A DNA stretch of 58,477 nucleotides from Deltaproteobacteria bacterium (GTDB lineage: Bacteria; Myxococcota_A; UBA9042). Position numbers and translations under genes: made by a program. The DNA is taken from positions 1 to 58,477 of the forward strand of contig JACKFC010000028.1 of NCBI GenBank assembly GCA_020632665.1, read 5' to 3'. The notes below the pieces were generated by a model. That model was not told the DNA's origin and did no database searches. It saw only the letters and a list, made by a program, of their open reading frames with translations. Positions 10,001 to 17,277 of the stretch are shown piece by piece (position 1 is the stretch's first letter; each line of letters opens with the position of its first letter).

Positions 10001-12885
10001 ACACCATCCGCGTGGACCCGCTTATTCGCCGGCAGCAACCGCACGACCAAGCTGCCGAGATCGCCGTTCTGCAGCGGCACGTCGACGATCTCGTGGGTCC
10101 GCCGGCGATCGCTCTGCCCCGCGGCGAGCCCCGGCTGGCTGATCTGCAACGCCCGCCGCTGCACCAACGACGCCGGCAGCGCGGCGCAGGCGCCGGGATC
10201 ACCGCCAGGGTTGTAGACCGTCGGGCAGGCGTCGACCTGATACCAAACGCACTTCGCGTCGGCGCAAACCCCATCGTGGTCGGGGTCGGGGTCGACGACG
10301 CAGCCAACTCCCGGCTTCGGATCGAAGACGCAGCCCTTGCCGCCGCCGCCGCAGCTCCAGCTCCCCTTGCACGGATCACCGTCGCCGAGCCCGGCGCAAT
10401 CGGCGTCCTTGCCGCACGGGCAGGCGCTCGGCCCCGCGACGCAGGCCCCCTTGCCGTCGCAGGCGTCGCCGACCGTACACGCCGCGCCATCCTCGCAAGG
10501 CTCCCCCGCGAGCGCCGTGCCGGCCGCACACGTGCCGGTCTTCGGCTCGCAGACCAGTGGCGCGCAGGCCGCCTCGCCGGCAGCGCAGCTCACCACGGTC
10601 GCCGGATTCGGCCGGCAGGTCGGCGTGGCGAGCGCCTTGTCGCAGAAGAGCGCGCCGTTGCAGGCGTCGCCGTCGTCGAGTGGGGCGCAGTCGGCGTCTT
10701 TCACGCAGGCGCAGACGCCCTTGCCGGCGAGGCACCCGCCCTTGCCATCGCAAGCGTCGCCCTGGGTGCAAGCCGTCCCGTCGGCATCGCAGGGCTCACC
10801 CGCCGGCAGCGGCGCCGGCGCGCACAGGCCCGTCTTCGGCGCGCAGGCGTTCTTGCTGCACGGCGTATCGTCGACGCTCGGGCAGCTCACCACCGTCGCC
10901 GGGTTGAGCAGGCAGACGCTGGTGCCCCCCGGCCCGCCGACCGGGTTGCAGTAGAGCGTGCCGTTGCAGAGGTTGCCGTCGTCCTTGCCGACGCAGTCGG
11001 CGTCGCTGCTGCAGGGGCAGGTATTGGTGCCGGAGCTGCACGCGCCGGATTTGCAGACGTCGCCGTTGGTGCAGGCGTTGTCGTCGTCGCAGGCCTTGCC
11101 CTCGGCGATCGGCAGCAGCGGGCAGGCGCCGGTCTTGGGGTCGCAGCTACGCGCCTTGCACGCCGTGTCGTCGACGCTCGGGCAGGTGACGACGGTCGCC
11201 GGGTTGAGCTCGCAGTTGCCGCTCTGCTTGTTGCAGAAGAGGGTGCCGTTGCAGAGGTCGCCGTCCTCCTTCGCGGCGCAATCGGCGTCGCTCTGGCATT
11301 TGCAGGTCCAGGTCCCCGGCACGCATACGCCGGATTGGCAGGCGTCGCCGGTCGTGCAGGGCTCGCCGTCGCTGCAGACCACCGCGTCGGCCAGCGGCTG
11401 CACCGAGCACGCCCCGGTGGCCTTGCTGCATTGCGATTTGGCGCAGGCAGAGTCGCCATCGGTCGGGCAGACCACGACCGAGGCGGGGTTCGGCTTGCAG
11501 AGCCAATCGGCGCCGCTCTTGTCGCAATAGGGCACGCCGGTGCAGGGGTCGCCGTCGCCGTCGGGGCAGTCGGCGTCGCTCTTGCAGGCGCAGGTGCCGG
11601 TCCCGCCGTTGCAGGCGCCGCCCTTGCAGACGTCGGATTTGGTGCAGAGGTCGCCGTCGTCGCAGACCGGCGCGGTCGCGTCGGGCGCCGTCTCCGGCAG
11701 CCAGACGGTCGAGCACGGCAGGCCATTGCCGGGGCAGCTCTGCGTGGTGCGCTCGACCGGCGCCGTCTTGCAGCTGCCGTCGGCCGGGACGCAGGCGTTC
11801 TTCGCGCAGAGCGTATCGAGCGAGGCGTCACAGGTCGGCACACTCGCCGGGTTCGCCTTGCAGACGAAGGGCAGCACCGAAGTATCGCAATAGGGCGTGC
11901 CGTTGCAGAGGTCGCCGTCGTCCTCACAGGGCTTGACCACGGGCTTGCAGGCGCAGGTATCGGGGCCCGGCACGCAGGCGCCGGATTTGCAGGCGTCGCC
12001 GGCGGTGCAGCCGTCGCCGTCGGTGCAGGAGGCGCCGTCGGCCTTGGCCGCGCCGGTCTTCGGATCGATGCACTGCAGGTCGACGCAGGCCGCCGCGGGG
12101 CCGGAGAGCCCGACGCAGCTCGCGGCAGCGCCGGCGGTGGTGCAGGCGGCCTCGCCCTTGCAGCGGGCGATGGGCTCGCCGGCGTCGTCGTGCTGCTCGA
12201 CTTCGCAGCTGGTCGTGAGCTTGCGCGCGGCCCAATCTGCGGTGCAGAGGCAGGCGCCGATGGCCGCAGCGCCGCCTCCCGCCGCCAGCGGCACGCATTG
12301 CCGGGCGCTGCCGCCCTGCTTGCGCTGCACGTCGCGGCAGCCGGTTCCGGACGGGCAGTCGGCGTCGACCGCGCAGGCCGCGCCGCAGAAGCCGCCGGCG
12401 CCGCCGTGGTCGACGCAGCGGGCGTCTTTGACGCCGGGGGCGGCGCAATCGGCGTCGAGCTCGCAGGGGCGACAGAGCAGGCCCCAGCGCGGCAGGCAAT
12501 AGTTCAGCGCGTCGGCGCCGCCGCCGAGCGGCAGGCAGACCTGGCCGGCGGGGCAATCCTCGACGCATTTCCGTGTGCAGATCCGCCCCTCGGAGGTCTC
12601 GATGCAGGCGCCGCTATCGCAATCGGCGGGGCTGGTGCAGGCGCAGCCGGCCTGGCCAGGGCAGCTCGGGCCGACGTCGGCGGCGACGTCCTCACCCGCG
12701 TCGCTCTGCGCAGCGTCGACGTCGGTCGCGGCGTCGACGGCGTTGCCGTCGGCGTTGGCGTCCGAACCGCTGGTCGTGGTGTCGCTCTTGCCAGCGGCCG
12801 GCGGGTCGGAGCAGGCGGCGGCGCCGAGCAGCAGCAGAACGGCAACCTGCGCGGCGGCGCGCGCGGCTACATCGAGATGGTGCAT
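7057..12885 (-). CDS. Giant Cys-rich surface lipoprotein with LamG-like domains and C-terminal FGE-fold domain
   Basis: 1942 aa. The signal peptide ends in a lipobox LLGAAAC (Cys about residue 25), so it is a lipid-anchored exported protein, followed by an Asp/Ala-rich linker. Residues about 75-900 hold many Cys-rich modules of the form CDDGxxCTxGDxCxxGxC and DGDLCNGTLxC, likely disulphide-stabilised stalk units. About 1000-1680 hold three LamG/concanavalin-like domains (VMAWVRP, WHHVALTWEGE, LTIWLRVG, WHTVALHA). About 1725-1942 form an FGE/SUMF1-fold domain (RLPTEAEWERAAR, LAGNVEEWVGDWY, RGFRCAL). The paired active-site cysteines of true formylglycine-generating enzymes are not visible before GFRC, so a binding rather than catalytic role is more likely. 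The start overlaps the end of the upstream propeller gene by 19 nt, suggesting translational coupling. Long antisense frames here are GC artefacts. Confidence 0.85.
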   Translation of the reverse strand: MHHLDVAARAAAQVAVLLLLGAAACSDPPAAGKSDTTTSGSDANADGNAVDAATDVDAAQSDAGEDVAADVGPSCPGQAGCACTSPADCDSGACIETSEGRICTRKCVEDCPAGQVCLPLGGGADALNYCLPRWGLLCRPCELDADCAAPGVKDARCVDHGGAGGFCGAACAVDADCPSGTGCRDVQRKQGGSARQCVPLAAGGGAAAIGACLCTADWAARKLTTSCEVEQHDDAGEPIARCKGEAACTTAGAAASCVGLSGPAAACVDLQCIDPKTGAAKADGASCTDGDGCTAGDACKSGACVPGPDTCACKPVVKPCEDDGDLCNGTPYCDTSVLPFVCKANPASVPTCDASLDTLCAKNACVPADGSCKTAPVERTTQSCPGNGLPCSTVWLPETAPDATAPVCDDGDLCTKSDVCKGGACNGGTGTCACKSDADCPDGDGDPCTGVPYCDKSGADWLCKPNPASVVVCPTDGDSACAKSQCSKATGACSVQPLADAVVCSDGEPCTTGDACQSGVCVPGTWTCKCQSDADCAAKEDGDLCNGTLFCNKQSGNCELNPATVVTCPSVDDTACKARSCDPKTGACPLLPIAEGKACDDDNACTNGDVCKSGACSSGTNTCPCSSDADCVGKDDGNLCNGTLYCNPVGGPGGTSVCLLNPATVVSCPSVDDTPCSKNACAPKTGLCAPAPLPAGEPCDADGTACTQGDACDGKGGCLAGKGVCACVKDADCAPLDDGDACNGALFCDKALATPTCRPNPATVVSCAAGEAACAPLVCEPKTGTCAAGTALAGEPCEDGAACTVGDACDGKGACVAGPSACPCGKDADCAGLGDGDPCKGSWSCGGGGKGCVFDPKPGVGCVVDPDPDHDGVCADAKCVWYQVDACPTVYNPGGDPGACAALPASLVQRRALQISQPGLAAGQSDRRRTHEIVDVPLQNGDLGSLVVRLLPANKRVHADGVGDCVWAGTPVADVAGVPGFAASLEAGKKEAMACALTSDIYASRNQMTVMAWVRPNLVGGKLDAVALSGAKGQGFSQLELFATYDGSQKIGVRITPGELPNAVAELTAALPDASAWHHVALTWEGELVGLYLDGDLIATSKSAWKGYDFRFPEKFVIGARPDASGTPAEAFWNGAIGEVVFLDRAASPFEIAAYVQSRVPFGARLTPGARDDFGDVRVYDGTDANKPTLVPMELRGIHRHAVDGAGQSGVVAAVRMGSTPMCQSAGGAAKPCTILAGGSLNARPGRNGQPDGAVDFVAPQHEIATPFTTIWNGVDDATLTIWLRVGIGPSGVLIGAHGSLYFGFGGTDTLTPVIYYDGTKTQSSGAWSFAGKKNRWVHIAFVVRKGTYALAIDGKITQLGTKLSASSIGGPALTIGKLGNYPQANNHVKGVVVGDVELYRRALTDGELRALAAPLPHVRTLISTATTAKGATFPLRAYGLAWGDPALTAPTTALTGPIPAVKPATIPSCREIASTCLGVLGWWPLHDLSATEFRDEGSHAADIPHSIANRVGQNGRAAVVFPAAASAGLQLPASKLGSTSAARVLEQRFYLAGSKPTPTFFSLVDDIAIPTVVKAAYVRADASLRVESGPGSTPLQAPFAIPGNGWHTVALHAVGKAVQAFGDAQKLGDVDDPKGIWSGKMAMLLAAAAPKSGVQGFDHVLEGGIGGIRVMDRALQPDELLHPTPLRAAPAWPQRGMLPVAAGPVAVGCAGGDASCTAAEKPSQRVNVSSHWIDAREVDVAAWSACVQAGSCGVANKTTGDTKACTALSGGSEALPVTCVDWTMAQGFCATRHGRLPTEAEWERAARPPCAAAATASQCIAAAHVYPWGATAPSCTLAWYNAAGGACGASPLPTAALNDGAGPGGALHLAGNVEEWVGDWYASASWVADAWDPSGPAQGTQRVIKGGHVGSDKHGIRVSNRLAVAPSVGSPARGFRCALPW

Positions 12886-14105
12886 ATCCGATCCAGCTTG
12901 CCGAAGCCTTGCTTGTCCGCGGTGCGGCCGAAAGGCTGGTGCTGTGGGTCACTCGACGCCGGAATCTCGGCGTAGAGCGTGCCTCCGAGCAGCTTCTTGG
13001 CCTTCCACGCGCCCGGGTTCGGCATCGGCGCGAGGGTGAAGCCGAGCAGCTGCTGGATGTCGCCGGCCTTGGAGGCGACGTAGAGGAAGGTCCCGCCCGC
13101 GCCGAAGACGAGCTTGTGGATCCGCTTGAAGCCCTTGGCCTCGTGCTCGACCTTGCCGCTCTCCAGGTCGAGCAGGCGCACGACGCCGAGCCGGTTGCTG
13201 CCGAGCGCGAGCTTGTCGCCGATCGGCGAGAAGGCGACGCCGTAGGTCGTGGCGAGCGCCGGGAATTCGCGGTGCTTACCGGTCATCAGGTCGACGACGT
13301 GGACCGCCGCCTCGCCGTCGGGATCTTCGAGGTATTCCGGGATGGCGACGCGCTTGCGATCTTCGGAGAAGGCGAAGCGGCTGCCGACGCCCATCCGGTC
13401 GTTGCGTCGCGGCGGCGTGCGGCCCTTCCAGACCGTCGTCGCCTTGGCTGTGGCGGGTGAGATCCGGCTCAGCACCAGGTCGAGCACGTGACGGCCGCTG
13501 CCGGCCTCGATCTTCCGGCTCTCGACCGTGATCAATTCCCCCATCGCGTCGTGGCCCAGCACCGTGAACGTGGCCTTCTCCTTCCGTGCGCGGCGGAAGA
13601 CCTGCTTGGCGACCACGACCCGGCCCGAGCCGACCGTCCAGAAGACGAGCGAGGTCTGCGCGCCACCGTCGGCAGCGCTGCCGCGCACCGAGAGGCCGAG
13701 GGTCTTGCCGTCGTCGCTGATCGAGACGACGTCGACGAAGAAGTTGTCGAGCAACGCGCCCTTGCGGTTCTTGGTGTCGGGGCCGCCCTCGAGGATCGGG
13801 CCGAACGAGGCGCGCAGTTGGCCGATCGGCACCTCCAGCGCGACCACCTTGCCCCGCCGCTCGTCGAGCAACTGCAGGCCCAGGCTCTTGGTCCGGTAGT
13901 CGCTCGGCGGGTCGAAGCGGACGCGCTCGGTCTGCAGCAGCAGCGTATGGACGCCGATGCGCTCGGGCTTGGCGTCCTTCACGTCGACGCAGCGGACGTT
14001 CATCGGCTGCACCGCCTTGGCCGTGGCGTTTCGAGGCAACGCAGCGGCGGCGATCAGCGAAAGGCCGAGCGCGACGGCGGCGAGACGGCAGGAGTGCACC
14101 GACAT
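12867..14105 (-). CDS. Exported WD40/beta-propeller-like protein
   Basis: 412 aa starting at MSVHSCRLAAVALGLSLIAAA, a clear signal peptide cleaved near ALPRNATA. The ATG at 14105 overlaps the stop of the upstream SnoaL-like gene as TGATG, which fixes the start; the much longer frame upstream is not used. The body is made of repeated beta-blade segments (for example SDDGKTLGLSVRG, GVAFSPIGDKLALGSNRLG, VVRLLDLESGKVEHEAKGF, KLVFGAGGTFLYVAS), typical of WD40-like propellers in the periplasm. No enzyme motif is visible. It sits in the middle of a minus-strand operon and its end overlaps the start of the giant lipoprotein by 19 nt, so the two are probably made together. Function unknown. Confidence 0.78.
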   Translation of the reverse strand: MSVHSCRLAAVALGLSLIAAAALPRNATAKAVQPMNVRCVDVKDAKPERIGVHTLLLQTERVRFDPPSDYRTKSLGLQLLDERRGKVVALEVPIGQLRASFGPILEGGPDTKNRKGALLDNFFVDVVSISDDGKTLGLSVRGSAADGGAQTSLVFWTVGSGRVVVAKQVFRRARKEKATFTVLGHDAMGELITVESRKIEAGSGRHVLDLVLSRISPATAKATTVWKGRTPPRRNDRMGVGSRFAFSEDRKRVAIPEYLEDPDGEAAVHVVDLMTGKHREFPALATTYGVAFSPIGDKLALGSNRLGVVRLLDLESGKVEHEAKGFKRIHKLVFGAGGTFLYVASKAGDIQQLLGFTLAPMPNPGAWKAKKLLGGTLYAEIPASSDPQHQPFGRTADKQGFGKLDRICTISM

Positions 14106-14587
14106 CACGAGCCCCTCGCGCCGTTCTTGGCGATCCATGCGTCGAGGCCGGCGCGGGCCTTCTTCCGCAGCGGGCCCTGCACGATGGGCGACCAGCCGAG
14201 CAGCAGCCCGGCCGGCCCGAGCGCCATCTTGGTCCAGCGGTAGAGGTCGAAATCGTCTTGGTGCTCGACGATCTTGCCGTCGCGGAAGCGGAATTTCGCC
14301 TCGATCACGTTGTGCACCTTCCGCCCGGTGACGCTGAAGGTATAGGTCGCCTCCCAATGTGCGCTGCCCTGCTCGTCGTCGGCCTGCACGTCGCGGAAGG
14401 TGATCTGCAGGTCCTTGCCCTGCTCGGTCAGCATCTGCCACATCGCGCCCGGCTCGCTGCCCCGCAGGCCCGGAAAGACGGGGTCGGAGAAGGCGGCGTC
14501 GGCGGCATAACAGGCGGCCATGGTCGCGCCGTCGCGACGCGAGAAGGCGTCGTAGAAGCGGGTGATCAGCTCGGCGTTGGGGTGCAT
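14105..14587 (-). CDS. SnoaL-like / NTF2-fold protein
   Basis: 160 aa beginning MHPNAELITRFYDAFSRRDGATMAACYAAD, the classic SnoaL/NTF2-like opening, with AFSDPVFPGLRG and the later FRFRDGKIVEHQDDFDLYRW strand typical of the fold. Family members are small cone-shaped proteins that act as cyclases, isomerases or binding proteins; this subgroup (nuclear transport factor 2 family protein) has no assigned substrate. The start ATG at 14587 is 17 nt after the stop of the GlsB/YeaQ-like gene. Its TGA stop overlaps the next ATG by one base (TGATG), so it is translationally coupled to the propeller gene. Likely cytoplasmic: no signal peptide. Confidence 0.82.
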   Translation of the reverse strand: MHPNAELITRFYDAFSRRDGATMAACYAADAAFSDPVFPGLRGSEPGAMWQMLTEQGKDLQITFRDVQADDEQGSAHWEATYTFSVTGRKVHNVIEAKFRFRDGKIVEHQDDFDLYRWTKMALGPAGLLLGWSPIVQGPLRKKARAGLDAWIAKNGARGS

Positions 14588-14604
14588 GGATTCTCCGGGC
14601 GGCG

Positions 14605-14922
14605 TCAGTCTGCGCCGTGCTTGGGTGAGAGCAACGCGACCACGGCGGCGGCGCAAGCGATCGAGAGAGCGCTGCGGCCGAGCCACGAATGCAGGTGCAG
14701 GATCTTGTCGGCGAGCAGGCCGCCGACCATCGAGCCGGCGACGCCCGACGCCGCGGTGCCGAGCAGACCCATCGGCTGCCGACCGGGCAGCACGGCGCGG
14801 GCGAGCGCACCGACGAGCAAGCCGGTCAGCAACGTGACGAAGAGCTTGAACGCCATGCCCAAGGTCCAGACTCCGACCACGACGGCGACGATCAGCACCA
14901 GGGCGGCGATGGCTGTGGTCAT
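14605..14922 (-). CDS. GlsB/YeaQ/YmgE-family small membrane protein
   Basis: 105 aa, strongly hydrophobic, with about three transmembrane segments. The family signature is visible in LLTGLLVGALARAVLPGRQPMG followed by GLLGTAASGVAGSMVGG. The family is known as transglycosylase-associated or stress-induced membrane proteins, with no proven enzymatic activity. ATG 14922 is chosen over an in-frame ATG seven codons upstream because a GGGAG ribosome binding site lies 8 nt before it. It is the first gene of the minus-strand operon running to 4821 and is divergent from the UspA gene, with about 140 nt between them for both promoters. Confidence 0.8.
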   Translation of the reverse strand: MTTAIAALVLIVAVVVGVWTLGMAFKLFVTLLTGLLVGALARAVLPGRQPMGLLGTAASGVAGSMVGGLLADKILHLHSWLGRSALSIACAAAVVALLSPKHGAD

Positions 14923-15003
14923 GCGACGGACTCCCGGCGGCAAAGGCGTTGCGCAGCCCGAGCCTGCGCCGTGGCGGCGATCCAGGCAAGCGCGAGAGCG
15001 GCC

Positions 15004-15031
15004 TTGTCGTGCCGGCCAAGGGGTCTAGACT
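15004..15031 (+). promoter_or_regulatory. Candidate sigma-70-type promoter of the UspA gene
   Basis: TTGTCG (15004-15009) and TAGACT (15026-15031) are separated by 16 nt and lie 30 nt upstream of the UspA start. Each box matches the consensus at four of six positions. The same TAGACT hexamer recurs at 42474-42479, about 30 nt before the secreted-protein gene at 42509. This is a pattern match only. Confidence 0.3.
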
Positions 15032-15061
15032 GCGGCAGTCCTCAGCCCATTGGAGTCGACA

Positions 15062-16027
15062 ATGTTCCGCAATATCCTGCTGCTCAGTGACCTATCGGCC
15101 ACATCGGAGCTGGCGTTCGGCCCGCTGGCGGCGCTCGGCCGAACGCCGGATTGCACCGTCCACCTCTTTCACGCCGTCGTCGGCGCGAGTGACCGCGGCT
15201 ACCTCGGCGCCGAGACACGGGCGTCGATCGATGACGCGGCGATGGCGCACGCCCACCCCGAGGTCGAAGCGCAGGCGAACGCGCTCCGCGCATTGGGGCT
15301 ACGGGTCGAGATGCACGTCGAGTTGGGCTCGGCCTTCGACCTCGTCCTCGGTGCGATCGAGCGCCACACGATCGACCTCGTGGTGATCCCGACCGAGGGA
15401 ACGCACTCGTTGGTCCGTCGGGTCAGCAGCAGCACGACCGGCCGCGCGCTGGAGCACGGGCACGTGCCCGTGATGACCCTCGGCCCGGGATTCGCCGCCC
15501 ACGCCGCGCGGTGGTCGGGCTTCTCGCGGGTGATGCACCCGATCGCCCTGGGCGAGGACCGCGACCAAGCGCTGAACTTCGTCGGCACGTGGGCCGCGAG
15601 CCTGGGCGCACCGATCGACCTGTGCACCGTGGTCCGGCCGCTGCGCGACGATCCGGCCGCCACCGCCGGCCTCGGCGCGGAGGCCATCGCCGAGATCGAG
15701 GCCGAGACGCGCGAGAAGATGACCGTCTTCCTGCATCACCGCGCCGACCGCCTCGGCGACGCTGTGGCCGAGACGCACGTGCTCGAGCACGCCCACATCG
15801 GCCAGGCGCTCTGCCATTGGGCGGGGCAGACCGAGGCCGGCGTCGTGGTGATGCCGAGCTTCGACCGCAGCGCCACCCATACCCGGACGATGGGCAGCGT
15901 CACCGAGTGGATGGTGCGCAACGCGCCTTGCCCCGTGCTGGTCCACGACGTGCCCGAGCCGAAGGCGCCGCGCCACGCCGATTCGCTGGCCGACGATTGG
16001 CTCAATGAGGGCGAGGGGTTGGTCTGA
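15062..16027 (+). CDS. Tandem universal stress protein (two UspA domains)
   Basis: 321 aa made of two UspA folds: residues about 1-145 (MFRNILLLSDLSATSELAFGPLAALGR to VPVMTLGPG) and about 150-300 (FSRVMHPIALGEDRDQALNFV to TEWMVRNAPCPVLVHDVPEP). The second ends in the usual VxxNAPCPVLV strand. Tandem Usp proteins are cytoplasmic stress/nucleotide-sensing proteins. ATG 15062 is preferred to a TTG at 15050 because GGAG at 15052-15055 gives good spacing. The G-2x-G-9x-G(S/T) ATP-binding pattern is not clear in either domain, so nucleotide binding is uncertain. The last 26 nt overlap the 3' end of the convergent membrane-protein gene. Confidence 0.87.
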   Translation: MFRNILLLSDLSATSELAFGPLAALGRTPDCTVHLFHAVVGASDRGYLGAETRASIDDAAMAHAHPEVEAQANALRALGLRVEMHVELGSAFDLVLGAIERHTIDLVVIPTEGTHSLVRRVSSSTTGRALEHGHVPVMTLGPGFAAHAARWSGFSRVMHPIALGEDRDQALNFVGTWAASLGAPIDLCTVVRPLRDDPAATAGLGAEAIAEIEAETREKMTVFLHHRADRLGDAVAETHVLEHAHIGQALCHWAGQTEAGVVVMPSFDRSATHTRTMGSVTEWMVRNAPCPVLVHDVPEPKAPRHADSLADDWLNEGEGLV

Positions 16028-17129
16028 CCGCCGCGCCTGCCGCGCTTCTTCGCCCGACGCCCCAGGCGGCCAGAGCGGCCAGCTCCAGCCAGCCGTGGAA
16101 GGCGATGGCGTGCAGGTAGCCGTCGCGGGCCCGCGCGCCGATGACCAGCGCGAGCAGCGGCAGCCCGACGCCGAGCGCGGCGAGCAGGGCCAGCCCGCCG
16201 CGGCGAAAGACCCGCCGCGCCATCTGTAGGTCGGCGCGAAAGGTCGAGGGCGCGGCGCGCGGATCGCATTGCTGCGGCAGCAGGCGGGTCCAGACCAGGT
16301 AGTGCACGGATTGGCCGAAGGCGAAGCTCTGCACCCAGCGCGCCGCGTGCGGCCACTCCAGGCCCGGTGCGAGCTGGTCCCCCATCGCGGCGAAGTCCAG
16401 GCCACTCGCCGGCGCCCAATACGCCCCAGCCGCGGCAGAGACGCCGTCGAGCGTGCCGCCGAGCAGCAGCGCGTGGCCGCCGAGCCAGAGCCCGGCGAGG
16501 AGCCAGCGTCCGCCGCGTCGCGGACCGTCGGCGGCGAGCAGCAGCCAGACCGCGACCCCGACGACATTGTGCGCGTGGGCGAAGGCGACGAAGGCGCGGT
16601 GCGGCCAGCACAGCAGCATGATGCAGAGCCCGAACGCGGCGGCGCTCCCGAGCAGGCGTCGCCGGGCCGAGGAGGCCGCGCCGAAGAGCGCGGCGGCCAG
16701 CACGCAGGCGCCACCCAGGCCGAGCTCGAATTCCAGCGCCGAGAGCCCGATGACACTGCTCGGTTGCCAGCCCAGGGCGAGCGCGCCGCGGTGCGCCGTC
16801 ATCAACCCGAGCAGCAGCAGCACCGCGAGCAGGCCGCCGCGCCGCCAGGGCAGCCGCGGCTCGAGCACGAGGTAGCGCAAATCGCCAGCGACGTGCGGCA
16901 CGCCGAGCAGCAGCGGTCCGAGCAGGAGCAACCAGAGCGGCGCCACGGCGGCCAAGAGCAGAGCGACGCCGCCGTGGGTGGCCGCGAGCAGGAGCAGGCG
17001 CAGATCGCGGTCGACGATGGCGCGACGGACGATCCCGAGCCGGGCCAGCGGACGCCAGACGCCACGGCGCAGCGCGTCGCCGGTCGCGACCATGCGATCG
17101 ATCCAGCTCGTCGCGAGCACTCCCGCCAT
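16002..17129 (-). CDS. Polytopic membrane protein of unknown function
   Basis: 375 aa with roughly eight to nine hydrophobic segments separated by short Arg-rich loops, so an inner-membrane protein. Several His residues sit in or next to membrane segments (LLGVPHVAGDLRYL, FVAFAHAHNVVGV, QSVHYLVWTRLL, LHAIAFHGWLELAA), a pattern that could bind metal or haem. A distant similarity to Brp/Blh-type carotenoid dioxygenases was considered but cannot be supported. The ATG at 17129 has a GGGAGG ribosome binding site upstream. The stop lies inside the convergent UspA gene (26-nt overlap). I do not recognise the family with confidence. Confidence 0.65.
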   Translation of the reverse strand: MAGVLATSWIDRMVATGDALRRGVWRPLARLGIVRRAIVDRDLRLLLLAATHGGVALLLAAVAPLWLLLLGPLLLGVPHVAGDLRYLVLEPRLPWRRGGLLAVLLLLGLMTAHRGALALGWQPSSVIGLSALEFELGLGGACVLAAALFGAASSARRRLLGSAAAFGLCIMLLCWPHRAFVAFAHAHNVVGVAVWLLLAADGPRRGGRWLLAGLWLGGHALLLGGTLDGVSAAAGAYWAPASGLDFAAMGDQLAPGLEWPHAARWVQSFAFGQSVHYLVWTRLLPQQCDPRAAPSTFRADLQMARRVFRRGGLALLAALGVGLPLLALVIGARARDGYLHAIAFHGWLELAALAAWGVGRRSAAGAAVRPTPRPH

Positions 17130-17277
17130 CGTGCGCTTCCTCCCTCGCCCCCGGGCGGTGCCGGCGCGTGGCTGTCACGTCGACCGAGTTACCACGTCCT
17201 GACTTGGGGATCTGCGGAAGTTTCGGCACGCTCTCTCGAGCGCGACCGATGGCCATGCCCCCGGCGCAGGAGCTTCG

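Noticed and set aside
7504..12975. A 1823-aa open frame on the plus strand opposite the giant lipoprotein
   Set aside because: Antisense GC-rich frames stay open by codon bias; composition is Ala/Arg/Gly-rich with no domain, no signal peptide and no ribosome binding site, whereas the minus-strand reading has clear domains.
12867..14810. A 647-aa version of the propeller gene with a longer N-terminus
   Set aside because: The extra part overlaps two real genes in another frame and lacks a signal peptide; MSVHSC at 14105 has a signal peptide and a TGATG junction.
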